Under the pieces are notes generated by a model that had not been told where the DNA came from, did no database searches, and saw only the letters and a list, made by a program, of their open reading frames with translations. Source: CAWAVN01 sp963844315 (GTDB lineage Bacteria > Planctomycetota > Planctomycetia > Planctomycetales > Planctomycetaceae). Taken from it: a stretch of 64,000 bases of DNA. The stretch lies in NCBI GenBank assembly GCA_963844315.1, contig CAWJOC010000043.1, forward strand, positions 1 to 64,000, given 5' to 3'. A program made the translations under genes and the position numbers. This document shows positions 26,515 to 36,118 of the stretch, piece after piece. Within the stretch, counting starts at the first letter, position 1. Every line of letters begins with the position of its first letter.

Positions 26515-26820
26515 ATGAAACTGTTTTCTTTCGTCACCATTCTGGCTCTAGCACTGGTCACCACTCCGTTAGTGGCGGACGATTCGCCGGACCAAAAGTC
26601 GGAAAACCTTGTCCAGAGAAACCGGATCTCCTTGACCTTGGCCGGGGCGGAAGTGGCGCGAAGCCATAACATCGTTCCCCAAGAGGCGATCGCTTGCGGG
26701 CGGCTTTTTGAATTGGAAAGTGGCACAGACATTCCTGTCTGTGCGGATTTTACTGCACAGACAGGAATGTCTGTGCCACCTTTTGTTAAGCGTTCTAAAC
26801 CGGAGCGACGGAATCCATGA
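26515..26820 (+). CDS. Short secreted protein whose C-terminus is a translated hairpin repeat
   Basis: Signal peptide MKLFSFVTILALALVTTPLVAD, then DDSPDQKSENLVQRNRISLT and GRLFELES. The remaining 32 residues are translated from the hairpin repeat at 26720-26779 (TDIPVCA...QTGMSVPP). The stop overlaps the start of the next gene (ATGA). The gene was probably truncated when the repeat inserted, so its natural end is unknown. Confidence 0.45.
   Translation: MKLFSFVTILALALVTTPLVADDSPDQKSENLVQRNRISLTLAGAEVARSHNIVPQEAIACGRLFELESGTDIPVCADFTAQTGMSVPPFVKRSKPERRNP
26720..26779. repeat. GTGGCACAGACATTCC hairpin, copy 1
   Basis: GTGGCACAGACATTCCTGTC.. and its inverted copy form a ~26-bp stem with an 8-base loop. 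Copy 2 is at 28102-28160. Both copies are followed within 25 bp by TTTTGTTARRCGTTCTAAA, which matches the end of the IS5-type element at 58.7-59.6 kb. Confidence 0.85.
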
Positions 26821-28073
26821 CAGATCACACACGACGAGACCTTCTGAAATTGGCGCCGGGTTTCTTTTTGGGCGGCAGTTTTTCCAAAGCCCTAATCGCG
26901 GAGGATTCTCAGCCCGTCAAACCGAAATCCGTGGCGGCTGTTGTGACGATCTACACTCACGGCTCGCACTCGGATGTCATTCTCGGCAAGATTCTGGAAG
27001 GCTGGAAGCAAGACGGCGGCCTGGGGCCGGCCCTGAAACTCGCGTCGATGTACGTGGATCAGTTTCCGGAAGGCGACCTCGCCCGGCCTATGAGCAAGAA
27101 GCATGGAGTGCCGATCTTCGATTCCATCGAAAAGGCGGTGACCATCGGCAATGATGGCATTCCCGTCGATGGCGTAATCAGTATCGGCGAGCACGGCGAC
27201 TATCCCTACAACGCCAATGGACAGCATCTTTATCCGCGCCGGCGGTTCTTTGAAGAGATTTCCGCCGCCTTGGAAAAGCACAATCGCATCATTCCGGTAT
27301 TTAACGACAAGCACCTTGGCCCCGTCTGGTCGGACGCGAAGTGGATGTATGATCGCGCCCGCGAGTTGAAGATTCCGTTCATGGCCGGGTCATCCCTTCC
27401 GGTCGGATATCGTCATCAGGAAATCACGGTTCCCATGAATTGCGAGATCGAATCGGCCGTCGGGATCGGCTATAGCGGGCTGGACATTTACGGCATTCAC
27501 GCGCTGGAGTTCTACCAATGCCACGTCGAGCGCCGGCAAAATGCGGAGCGGGGCGTGAAATCGGTGCGTTGCCTTTTAGGAGCCAACATCTGGAAGGCCG
27601 TCGATGACGGAGTGGTAGCAAAGCCTGTCCTCGATGCGGCGTTCGCGGTCGTGCCCAAGTCGGGGACTCCTGATCTGCGGCGCGATAAAGAGGCCGCGCT
27701 CTTCTTGTTTGAATACTTTGATGGCTTTCAGGGGGCTTTGTTTATGTTTTCCTGCGTGGCCGGGACTGCGGTGGCCTTGAAACTCAAAGGGAAATCGCAG
27801 CCCATCGCCACGGCATTCGATGAACGCACCGAACCCCGCTACCCGCACTTCGCCTATCTCCTCAAAGCCATCGAACGCATGATTCACACTGGACAGCCCA
27901 GTTACCCTGTCGAACGCACTCTGCTGACCAGTGGGATTCTGGACCGCGCCTTGACTTCGCGGGCCAGCGGCGGAGGGAAGTTGAAGACACCGGAACTGGC
28001 GATTTCGTATCGCCCCGTAGATTACCCGCACGCCCCCAAGCCGGATTTACTTTCCCCACCTCCAGCTCAGTGA
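26817..28073 (+). CDS. Tat-exported protein of unknown function, 418 aa
   Basis: Starts MTDHTRRDLLKLAPGFFLGG, a Tat-type signal (TRRDLLK). The mature part has VAAVVTIYTHGSHSDVILGK, DGVISIGEHGDYPYNANGQ, NRIIPVFNDKHLGPVWSDAK and FMAGSSLPVGYRHQEITVPM, an alternating alpha/beta layout that resembles a Gfo/Idh-like Rossmann domain without an obvious GxGxxG. The His- and Asp-rich segments (THGSHSD, GEHGDYPYN) may bind metal; this is inference. It is a planctomycete-type conserved protein with no assigned function. ATGA overlap with the short gene before it. Confidence 0.75.
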   Translation: MTDHTRRDLLKLAPGFFLGGSFSKALIAEDSQPVKPKSVAAVVTIYTHGSHSDVILGKILEGWKQDGGLGPALKLASMYVDQFPEGDLARPMSKKHGVPIFDSIEKAVTIGNDGIPVDGVISIGEHGDYPYNANGQHLYPRRRFFEEISAALEKHNRIIPVFNDKHLGPVWSDAKWMYDRARELKIPFMAGSSLPVGYRHQEITVPMNCEIESAVGIGYSGLDIYGIHALEFYQCHVERRQNAERGVKSVRCLLGANIWKAVDDGVVAKPVLDAAFAVVPKSGTPDLRRDKEAALFLFEYFDGFQGALFMFSCVAGTAVALKLKGKSQPIATAFDERTEPRYPHFAYLLKAIERMIHTGQPSYPVERTLLTSGILDRALTSRASGGGKLKTPELAISYRPVDYPHAPKPDLLSPPPAQ

Positions 28074-28085
28074 AGGGATCAGAGT

Positions 28086-28308
28086 TTTAACGCAAAGACC
28101 GGTGGCACAGACATTCCTGTCTGTGCGGATCGACGGCACAGTCAGGAATGTCTGTGCCACCTTCCAATTGAGTACCGACGTTTTGTTAGACGTTCTAAAA
28201 TCCCTGCCTCTGCCATAAAGCGTTGATTTCTGTTGAGGCCAGATCACTTCCACTAGCCCAAAAACCCTTCGCGGCCTTTGCATCTTTTCTTCGCCGTCTT
28301 TGCGTTAA
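28086..28308. repeat. Repeat-dense gap: AACGCAAAG arms, hairpin copy 2, IS end-like string
   Basis: TTTTAACGCAAAGAC (28085-28099) is inverted at GTCTTTGCGTTAA (28296-28308). Between them are hairpin copy 2 (28102-28160) and TTTTGTTAGACGTTCTAAAA (28181-28200). Confidence 0.7.
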
Positions 28309-28315
28309 GACCTCT

Positions 28316-31300
28316 TCAGTTGAGAAGTTCGTCCAATAAATCGCTGTCCGCGAAGAGTTGGTCAAGATCTTCGTCAGCCAGCGAGGGGGCGATCGGGCTT
28401 TCCAGGTCCGCGCTGCCCGCCACGAAAAGGCCACCCGTAAATTTCGGATCGCCAACGAGTCGATCGTGGATTAGTGTTGGAACTCTGTCGCTGGCGGCAT
28501 CAAAGGCACGCAAGCGCGGACCGCCGCCTGGTCCCGGAACTGTGACGATGTCAGCCATGCCATCGCCGTTGACGTCGCTGCTCGCCACAAGGACGCCGCC
28601 AGAGAAGTTTTGATCGTAGGCATGGAAGCTGCCCAATGGCCCGGCGAGCTGACCGCTGGTCAGGCCATCAAAAACCCGCACATGCGGCGTTCCGCCAGCG
28701 CCCGCCCCCACGATCAGGTCGATTCGATCATCGCCGTTCACATCGCCCGCCGCGACGAACACCCCGCCGGTAAAAGCGACATCGAAGGCGAAGAAACTGC
28801 CCAAAGGCCCGACGATTTGCTCGCCCGTGGTTCCATCGAACACGCGAACGTGCGGCGTTGCTCCCGCACCGACCCCCGCAATGATGTCGGGCGTTCCATC
28901 GCCGCTGATGTCGCCCGCCGCCACGCGGACGCCCCCGCCGAACGAGGCTCCGAAGGCGAAGAAGCTAAACAGCTCCGAGCCATCGATGCCACTGAAGACC
29001 TTGACGTGCGGACCGCCGCCGGCATCCGCCCCGGTGATGATGTCCGCGTGCCCGTCGCCATTGAGATCCGCCGCCGCCACGTAGACGCCGCCGTGAAAAC
29101 TGGGATCATAGGCATAAAAGCTGAATAGTTCGGTCCGGCCATCGGCCCCGCTGATGACCTTGATGTGCGGCCCGCCGCCCGGTCCGGTCGACGTGATGAT
29201 GTCTTGCGCCTCATCGTTATTGACGTCGCCCACCGCGATGCGGATCCCGCCCTGAAAGCCTGGGTAGGGAGTGAAGTCAAATAGCGGATCCTGCGTGATC
29301 GCATTCGTGACCCGCACAACGCCTCCCAGTCCCGGCGCCGTCACAAGGACATCCACTCCGGCTTCGGGTTGCAGTTCAAAGGCCCCGATGTCGGTTTGCC
29401 GTCCAAACTGACGAATAAACCCCTCACCGCGCTGATCCCATTCGAGGTCATCGGGATTGTCGCCGGTGTTGAACGCGGGGCTATCGGGCAAAAGGGCATG
29501 CGTCAGCGTGGGGCCGCCGTTGTCCGCCAGCGGACCAAGGCGGGGATCGATCCGATTCTCAGGCGATCCGACTTGATTGTTGTTGAAGCCATCAGCAATC
29601 CCGCTCATGCCGGAGCCGTCGCCGAAGAGGTTGAATGAACTGGCTGCCTCTAGCATTCCTCGAACATCCACGCTCGGCGGCTGCTCAGGAATAATGGCTG
29701 CCGTCAGGGAGTTTTCCGCGATAAGGGTGCTCCACAACGTGACGCGGCCGTCCTCGTTTTGAAGGCCGCCCCCACCGAAGCCCGCAAGGTTATGGACAAT
29801 GGTCGAATTGCCGATCTCCGCAGTCCCTTGCCGAATGAAGATTCCGCCGCCGGTTCCGCCACCGCCAAAAAATCCGTTGGTATTGCTGCTGACCGTGGAG
29901 TTCTGCAAGGTCAATGTTCTGGAACTCCAGATTCCCGCGCCGTTCCCTTGAGCCGTATTGTGAGCGAACGTGCTGCCGGTCGCCGAGAACGTTCCCGCAT
30001 TCAAGACACCGCCGCCATGGCCCCCAGCCGAGTTGTTTGAAACCGTGCTTTGATTGAGCGCCATCGTTCGGAATGGGATCGGCAAACTCGCAGTGGAGAC
30101 AAATCTCGAAATCCCACCGCCGTCCTCTCCGCCAAAACTCCAGGTGATGACCGATCCGATTTGGGTCGGCGCGGCATTGACAATCCCGCCGCCGTCCTCT
30201 CCGGCGAAGTTTCCTGTGATCACCGATCCGCCTTGGATCAGCGCGGTATAGCTGTTCAAGATCCCGCCGCCGTCCTCAAGGGCGGAATTGCCGCTGATCT
30301 GGGATCCACCTTGGACAGTCAGGTTGCCTGTGTTGTAAATCCCGCCGCCGCGGTCGGCCCTGTTGCCCGTGATCTGCGACCCGCCTTCGATCGTCACGTG
30401 GCCATAGATCCCGGTGTAAGGCCCGCCGTCCCCGTTGTAGATCCCACCCCCACTCGAAGCGGTATTCGCGTCAATCGTGGAGTGATCGACGTTGAGCGTC
30501 CCTATGGAATTGTAAACCCCGCCGCCGCTGGAACCGGCCGTGTTGCCCGTGAGGATTGATCCGCCTTGGATCGTCACCGCGCCGTCTTGATTGAAAATCC
30601 CGCCGCCGCGGCCTGTTGCTACTCCTGCCGTGTTGCCGTCGATGGTGGTTTCCATAATGGTCAACAAACCGTTCCCGTTCCAGAAGCCCCCGCCAGCATC
30701 CGCCGCAAAGTTGCCGCTGATCGTTCCGCCGGTCACGTTGACGGTTCCCTCAAAATTATAGATCCCGCCGCCGCCAACATGGGTGCCAAATCCGCTGGCT
30801 CTGTTGCCAGAGATTACCGTTCCCGTACCAATCTCCAGCGTGCCATCGGTGTCGTTGAAGAGGCCGCCGCCGCTGCCCTGGTCGCCGTTCGCCGTGTTAT
30901 TTGTGATCGCGACGAGCGAATTCAGCCCGACATTCAATGTGCCGCCGACGTTATAGATTCCCCCGCCGCCCCTTCCGCTGGCCGTATTTCCGTCGATGGT
31001 GCTTGCATCAATGACCATCGTGCCGGAACTATTAAACAACCCGCCGCCATCCCCCTCCGCGCTGTTGCCGATGATGCCCGTATTCGCAATGGTTGCCGTC
31101 CCCCCATTGAAAATCCCGCCACCACTGAACTCGATCGTAAAGTGACCTTGGGGGCCGCCACTTGCAGTGTTGCCGCTGATGGTGGAATCCTCGACGGAAA
31201 GTGTCCCTAAATTAAAAATGCCGCCGCCGTCGACAGCGGCGATGTTTCTCGTGATCGTGCTACCGCCCTCAATAATTGTCGTGCTGTCGGAATGCGTGTT

Positions 31301-34300
31301 TATTCCACCCCCAAATCGAGCCGCGGTATTACTGTCCAGAGTGGAGGCATTAATGATCGTTGTGCCGGAAGTGGCATAGATCCCACCCCCGCTGTGTGAG
31401 GCCGAGTTCTGGGTAATCAGGCTGCCGCCTTCAAGCGTCATTGTCCCGAAACTGTTCGACAATCCGCCGCCGAAAGTCGCGGCGTTCATTCCGACCGTGG
31501 ACGAGTCCACCGTCAATCTGCCGATACTAAAGATTCCCCCGCCGCCGCTTGATGCGGAATTCTGAATGATCTGGCTTCCCGATCCAATCACGGCGATGTG
31601 CTCATTGAAGATCCCGCCGCCATTATAGCTCGCGGAATTTTCGGCCAATATGGAAGCGCTCACCGTGAGCACGCCGTTCGATAGGTTATAGATCCCCCCG
31701 CCATCATGGGCCATGTTTCGAACGATCACGCTGCCGGATTCAATCCGAACGGTTCCAGAATCGTTGAAGATCGCTCCGCCCCCTCTGTTGCCGATGCCGC
31801 TCGCCGTGTTCGCGGCCAGGAACGAAGCGCTCACCCTCAAGACTCCAGGGCCATTGAAGATCCCGCCACCGCTGTCGGAGGCGGAATTTGAGGTGATTTG
31901 GTTGCCGCCGAGAATCGACGCGGTGCGGCTGTTAAAAAGCCCGCCGCCGTTGGTTGCCGTGTTGCCGTCGATCCTGCTGTCCGTCACCGTCAACGAGGCT
32001 TCAGGGCCATTGAAGATCCCGCCGCCATTCTCCTGAGCGGTGTTGTTTTCCACGTCGATCAACACAACGGACAACGTTCCCGCGTTATTGATGCCGCCGC
32101 CGTTCGTGGCCATTCCGTTTCGGATCTTCAGCGAGTCGAGGGTGACGGTCGCACCCATGCCGATCGTGATCACACTCCCGGCTTGATTGCCATCCACGGT
32201 CACCCCGGAGGGATGGCCTTCCGTGCCAACGATCATCACGTCTTTCGTGATATGGATGTTCTCGACATAGATCCCCGGCCCATCGGTCTGGGGGTCATCG
32301 GTCACAAACACGGTGCCGCCCGGACTCGCCGCATTGATGCCGCCTTGGATCGTGGCAAAAGCTGTGATGCCGATCACGGCACTCTGGTCGCCCTCGGTAT
32401 TTGCATCCGCATCGGCGATGATTGTGCCGTTCCCTGCCGTGAAGTCGTCGTTCACATAGATCACATCGGCAGGCAACGGCGAGGCGGACAGCAGGATGAC
32501 ATCGTTCCCATCGCCGCCGTTATAGAAGATGCGAAATGACTCGCCATTGACCGTTACGATCTCTCCGTCCGCCAGTCCGGCAAACTCACCCACCACGCGA
32601 TCAATGCCATCGTTACGGATCAAAACCAAAATGTCGCCCGCGTTTGTTCCGGTGATGCTTCCGGAAAGATTGAGGACGGCCCCCGTTATGTCCACGGTTC
32701 CCGAAACTTTGAGCTGGCTATAATCCGCCCCGGCTAAGGCGACGCCATTGACGACCACGTTGAATCTTGCGCCGCTTAGCAGCGTGGTGTTCCCCACATT
32801 CAAAATCGAGTCGCCGTCAAGCCCAATCCTACCGCCGTTTTCCACACTGACCTCGCGGTCAATGGTTCCGCTGCCGGACAGGGTCGCCCCATTTCGCACG
32901 GTCACCAGGCCGCCGCCCTCGGCGAGAGTTCCATCAATGATCGTCGTCCCGCTCGCCAGCGTGGTGGTCCCTAGATAAGTGGACGTCGTCCCGCTCAAAA
33001 TGGTCAGCGTGCCAGAAGTTGAACTGGTCACGGGCCCGCTGCCGGAAATCGTGTCCGGAAGATTGATGTTCAAAACCGGCGCGGTTCCCAATAGGATTAC
33101 GCTGCCGTTGTTCTGAATGCCTCCGCCCGTCCCTCCGGTGGCCGTGTTGGCGGCCAGGATGGAGTCCGTCAGCCTCACCGAGCCACTGTTATTGAAGATC
33201 CCGCCGCCGCTGCCCAGCGTGCCGTTCGCCACGTTATTCGAGAGGATCACGGGAGAGGTCGCACCGAGGTGCAGGATGCCGCCGTTGTTATAAATTCCGC
33301 CGCCGCCTTCATTCGCCGCGTTTCCGCTGGCGGTGTTGCCGTCAATGGTCGTGCCGTTGATGGTCAGGGTTCCCGCTCCGTGCCATATCCCGCCACCCAG
33401 AACGGACGCACTGTTGTGATTCACGGTGCTGTCGGTAATTGTGACGTGGCCATAGGAGTACAAGCCGCCTCCATCGCCGACGGCGGGGTTCATGCCGATT
33501 ACGCGATTGTCGCTGAGGACGACATTTGTCAGCGTGACGCTTCCCAGCGGACCCGAACGGTCTTCAATTCCTCCACCTGAGCGGCTCGCCGTATTGGCGG
33601 TGATGGCGCTGTCCGTCACAACCAATCTCACCAGTTCCGAACTGAAAATGCCGCCGCCCGAAGCCAGGGGATTATTCACGACATTGCCGGTAATGAGCGT
33701 GCCGTTTTGGACAAACACTCGGCCGTGGGCATTGATGAAGATTCCCGCTCCTCCGGAGTTCGACGTGTTGCCGGAGATCGTGGAGCTATCAATCGTTGCG
33801 ACATGTGGTCCGCCCGTTACGATTCCATTCCCCATGTTGTTCCGCACGGTGGTCCCCGTGACGGTCAGAGTCCCCAGGCCGCGGATTCCGGCCCCGCCTC
33901 CCGAGGAATTTCCCTCGATCAGGCTGCTTGTGACGATGAGGGTTCCATCGGACGCAATGCCGCCGCCGTTGACGCCGGAGTTCCCCATGACGGTGCTGTT
34001 GGTGACGGTCGTCATGCCGCCCACGCTGCGGATCCCGCCGCCGCCGCTCGATCCCAACCGTGTGGCCGCGTTGTTGGAAATGATGCTCCCGTTTTGAACG
34101 GTGAGCGTTCCGGCGTTGTTAAAGATCCCTCCGCCACCGTGCGGAATGTTATTTCCATTGGCCGTGTTCCCGTGAATCACGGAATTGTCCAGCACAACGC
34201 TGGCTGCCGAACCATTGCTGAAAATCCCGCCCCCTCGGCCTGTCGCACTGGGGGACACGGCCGCGTTGTTTTGAATGGTACTATTGGTCACGTTCAACGT

Positions 34301-35911
34301 GCCGCCGTCGTTATAGATCCCGCCGCCATCCGCGGTCGCGGTGTTGCCGGTGAGGAGGGTCCCCGTTTGGAGCGTGGCCGTTGTGTTTTGGTTATAGATC
34401 CCCCCTCCAACATTCGCTGTGTTGGCGCCAATCGAGGAGTCAACAATCGTCAGTTGGCTTTTGGTGGAATTGTAGATTCCGCCGCCGAAGGTTTCGGCCA
34501 CGTTGCCGGTGATGACGGATCCGCCCTGGATCGTGAGGGTCGGTATGATGTCGAGTTGAGTCCTGCCGATGCTATAAACCCCACCACCGGCATCGCCTGC
34601 CGTGTTTGCCGCGATCGTCGAATTGTCAATGGTCAGTCGGCCGAGGTCGTTGAAGATTCCCCCGGCGCGACGATTCGCCACATTTTCGCGGACGGTGGAG
34701 TCCTCGATCGTGAGCGATTCCTCCGTGCTAATGTAATAGATCGCGCCCCCATCAACGGATGCCACGTTTCTCGCAATCAGAGATCCATTCCGAACGACCG
34801 CCGTGCCATCGAGGTTGATTCCCCCGCCGTTTCCGCCCGCCGCCGTGTTGGCTTCGATCGTGGAGCCATCAATGGTCATCGTGCCCGAGCTTCTGATCCC
34901 GCCGCCGCTGATCGCGGAGGAATTTGCCGTGATGAGGCTTCCCCCTTGGATTGTCAATGTGCCGAATACATTGGAGATTCCCCCGCCGCTACGGGCCGAG
35001 GTATTTGCCGTGACCGTGGAATTGTCAATGAGAAGGGCGACAAAATTTCCATTGATGATTCCCCCGCCATCACTCGTTGCGGAGTTTTGAGAGACCATCG
35101 ACCCGTTCCGAATCGTCGTGGTTCCATCCCGGTTGGCGATCCCGCCTCCTCCCGATCCCGCCGTGTTGGCTTCAATGGTGGAGCCATCGACGAAAAGCGT
35201 CGAATCGAAACGATTGGTAATCCCGCCACCATCAAACCCCGCGGAGTTTCCCGTAATGACCGTTCCGCCCTGAATGGTCGCGGTCCCCACCCTGTTGTAG
35301 ATTCCGCCCCCGTCCGATGTAGCCGTGTTGTTTTGGATGATGGTGTTGTTAAGCGTCAGATTTCCCGAATTGAGGATCCCGCCCCCGTCGGTTGCGCTGC
35401 CGTTCTGAATGGTGAGCGAGTCAAGAATCACCGTGCGGCCCGAGCCGATGCTGAGTACGCTGCCGGTCTGGTTGCCATCGAGGATTGTTCCCGTCGTGCC
35501 GAGAATGTCCACGTTGGTATTAATCGAAACATTCCCGACGAATGTCCCCGCCGCGACGTTGATCGTGTCCGTGGGATCCGCGCTGGCGGTTGCCGCGTCG
35601 ACGGCGGCTTGAAGGCTCACAAAGGCGTTCGTCCCAAAGATCAAGTCGGACACCGGACCCGCGGCATGTGTGTCCCCATTGTCCCAAGCGACGGTGTCCC
35701 CGGCATCCAGTCCCGCGGCCCCTTGATCGTTCGTAATCGCATAATCGGCGGCGTTATCGACATAAAACGTCGAAAGCAACGTCCGATCTTCAAGAATCTC
35801 CGCTTGGAGGGGACTTTTAGCCTTCTGAAGCCGCCGGGACCGAGAAGACCGGGGCTTTGTGCCAACAATCTGTGCGAGGCGTTTCCACTCGGTGCGCCAA
35901 TTCAATAGCAT
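28316..35911 (-). CDS. Giant secreted repeat protein: Pmp-type beta-helix repeats plus FG-GAP repeats, 2,531 aa
   Basis: The N-terminus is basic and contains LQAEILEDRTLLSTFYVDNA, the planctomycete export motif (LE-x-R-x-LL-S). Two long arrays follow, ~residues 80-1000 and 1190-2180, of units such as GGGIYNxxGTLTIxxSTIxxNTA and GGGIxNxGG, like chlamydial polymorphic outer-membrane proteins (parallel beta helix). A spacer with an autotransporter-like stretch (residues ~1000-1190, LDGDSILNVGNTTLLSGARF) separates them. From ~2230 come five FG-GAP/dockerin-like repeats with calcium sites (DLNGDGHADI, DVNGDGMADI). It is probably a cell-surface adhesin or envelope protein. One intact frame of 7.6 kb, notable among frameshifted neighbours. 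Start ATG 35911. Confidence 0.92.
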   Translation of the reverse strand: MLLNWRTEWKRLAQIVGTKPRSSRSRRLQKAKSPLQAEILEDRTLLSTFYVDNAADYAITNDQGAAGLDAGDTVAWDNGDTHAAGPVSDLIFGTNAFVSLQAAVDAATASADPTDTINVAAGTFVGNVSINTNVDILGTTGTILDGNQTGSVLSIGSGRTVILDSLTIQNGSATDGGGILNSGNLTLNNTIIQNNTATSDGGGIYNRVGTATIQGGTVITGNSAGFDGGGITNRFDSTLFVDGSTIEANTAGSGGGGIANRDGTTTIRNGSMVSQNSATSDGGGIINGNFVALLIDNSTVTANTSARSGGGISNVFGTLTIQGGSLITANSSAISGGGIRSSGTMTIDGSTIEANTAAGGNGGGINLDGTAVVRNGSLIARNVASVDGGAIYYISTEESLTIEDSTVRENVANRRAGGIFNDLGRLTIDNSTIAANTAGDAGGGVYSIGRTQLDIIPTLTIQGGSVITGNVAETFGGGIYNSTKSQLTIVDSSIGANTANVGGGIYNQNTTATLQTGTLLTGNTATADGGGIYNDGGTLNVTNSTIQNNAAVSPSATGRGGGIFSNGSAASVVLDNSVIHGNTANGNNIPHGGGGIFNNAGTLTVQNGSIISNNAATRLGSSGGGGIRSVGGMTTVTNSTVMGNSGVNGGGIASDGTLIVTSSLIEGNSSGGGAGIRGLGTLTVTGTTVRNNMGNGIVTGGPHVATIDSSTISGNTSNSGGAGIFINAHGRVFVQNGTLITGNVVNNPLASGGGIFSSELVRLVVTDSAITANTASRSGGGIEDRSGPLGSVTLTNVVLSDNRVIGMNPAVGDGGGLYSYGHVTITDSTVNHNSASVLGGGIWHGAGTLTINGTTIDGNTASGNAANEGGGGIYNNGGILHLGATSPVILSNNVANGTLGSGGGIFNNSGSVRLTDSILAANTATGGTGGGIQNNGSVILLGTAPVLNINLPDTISGSGPVTSSTSGTLTILSGTTSTYLGTTTLASGTTIIDGTLAEGGGLVTVRNGATLSGSGTIDREVSVENGGRIGLDGDSILNVGNTTLLSGARFNVVVNGVALAGADYSQLKVSGTVDITGAVLNLSGSITGTNAGDILVLIRNDGIDRVVGEFAGLADGEIVTVNGESFRIFYNGGDGNDVILLSASPLPADVIYVNDDFTAGNGTIIADADANTEGDQSAVIGITAFATIQGGINAASPGGTVFVTDDPQTDGPGIYVENIHITKDVMIVGTEGHPSGVTVDGNQAGSVITIGMGATVTLDSLKIRNGMATNGGGINNAGTLSVVLIDVENNTAQENGGGIFNGPEASLTVTDSRIDGNTATNGGGLFNSRTASILGGNQITSNSASDSGGGIFNGPGVLRVSASFLAANTASGIGNRGGGAIFNDSGTVRIESGSVIVRNMAHDGGGIYNLSNGVLTVSASILAENSASYNGGGIFNEHIAVIGSGSQIIQNSASSGGGGIFSIGRLTVDSSTVGMNAATFGGGLSNSFGTMTLEGGSLITQNSASHSGGGIYATSGTTIINASTLDSNTAARFGGGINTHSDSTTIIEGGSTITRNIAAVDGGGIFNLGTLSVEDSTISGNTASGGPQGHFTIEFSGGGIFNGGTATIANTGIIGNSAEGDGGGLFNSSGTMVIDASTIDGNTASGRGGGGIYNVGGTLNVGLNSLVAITNNTANGDQGSGGGLFNDTDGTLEIGTGTVISGNRASGFGTHVGGGGIYNFEGTVNVTGGTISGNFAADAGGGFWNGNGLLTIMETTIDGNTAGVATGRGGGIFNQDGAVTIQGGSILTGNTAGSSGGGVYNSIGTLNVDHSTIDANTASSGGGIYNGDGGPYTGIYGHVTIEGGSQITGNRADRGGGIYNTGNLTVQGGSQISGNSALEDGGGILNSYTALIQGGSVITGNFAGEDGGGIVNAAPTQIGSVITWSFGGEDGGGISRFVSTASLPIPFRTMALNQSTVSNNSAGGHGGGVLNAGTFSATGSTFAHNTAQGNGAGIWSSRTLTLQNSTVSSNTNGFFGGGGTGGGIFIRQGTAEIGNSTIVHNLAGFGGGGLQNEDGRVTLWSTLIAENSLTAAIIPEQPPSVDVRGMLEAASSFNLFGDGSGMSGIADGFNNNQVGSPENRIDPRLGPLADNGGPTLTHALLPDSPAFNTGDNPDDLEWDQRGEGFIRQFGRQTDIGAFELQPEAGVDVLVTAPGLGGVVRVTNAITQDPLFDFTPYPGFQGGIRIAVGDVNNDEAQDIITSTGPGGGPHIKVISGADGRTELFSFYAYDPSFHGGVYVAAADLNGDGHADIITGADAGGGPHVKVFSGIDGSELFSFFAFGASFGGGVRVAAGDISGDGTPDIIAGVGAGATPHVRVFDGTTGEQIVGPLGSFFAFDVAFTGGVFVAAGDVNGDDRIDLIVGAGAGGTPHVRVFDGLTSGQLAGPLGSFHAYDQNFSGGVLVASSDVNGDGMADIVTVPGPGGGPRLRAFDAASDRVPTLIHDRLVGDPKFTGGLFVAGSADLESPIAPSLADEDLDQLFADSDLLDELLN

Positions 35912-36118
35912 GGAATTTAACTCTGAGATGATAGGAAAGCGGCGTGTGGTGGGGACTGAATCCGTAGAATCAGCAGGTCAGGCGAGGACAACAGGGGAAA
36001 CCGGAAATTCGGTTTGAAACATGGTAGAAGTCGCTGAACAGGAAAATCAAGGCCCGATCTTGATTAGAGGCCAATAATCCCCTGATTTCCGCGAAAAGGA
36101 CACTTCTGCGGGATCCGC

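Noticed and set aside
28610..35908. Several long forward-strand frames (up to 733 codons) opposite the giant repeat gene
   Set aside because: Antisense shadows of GC-rich repeats; translations are Arg, Pro and Ala rich with no family features and no ribosome sites.
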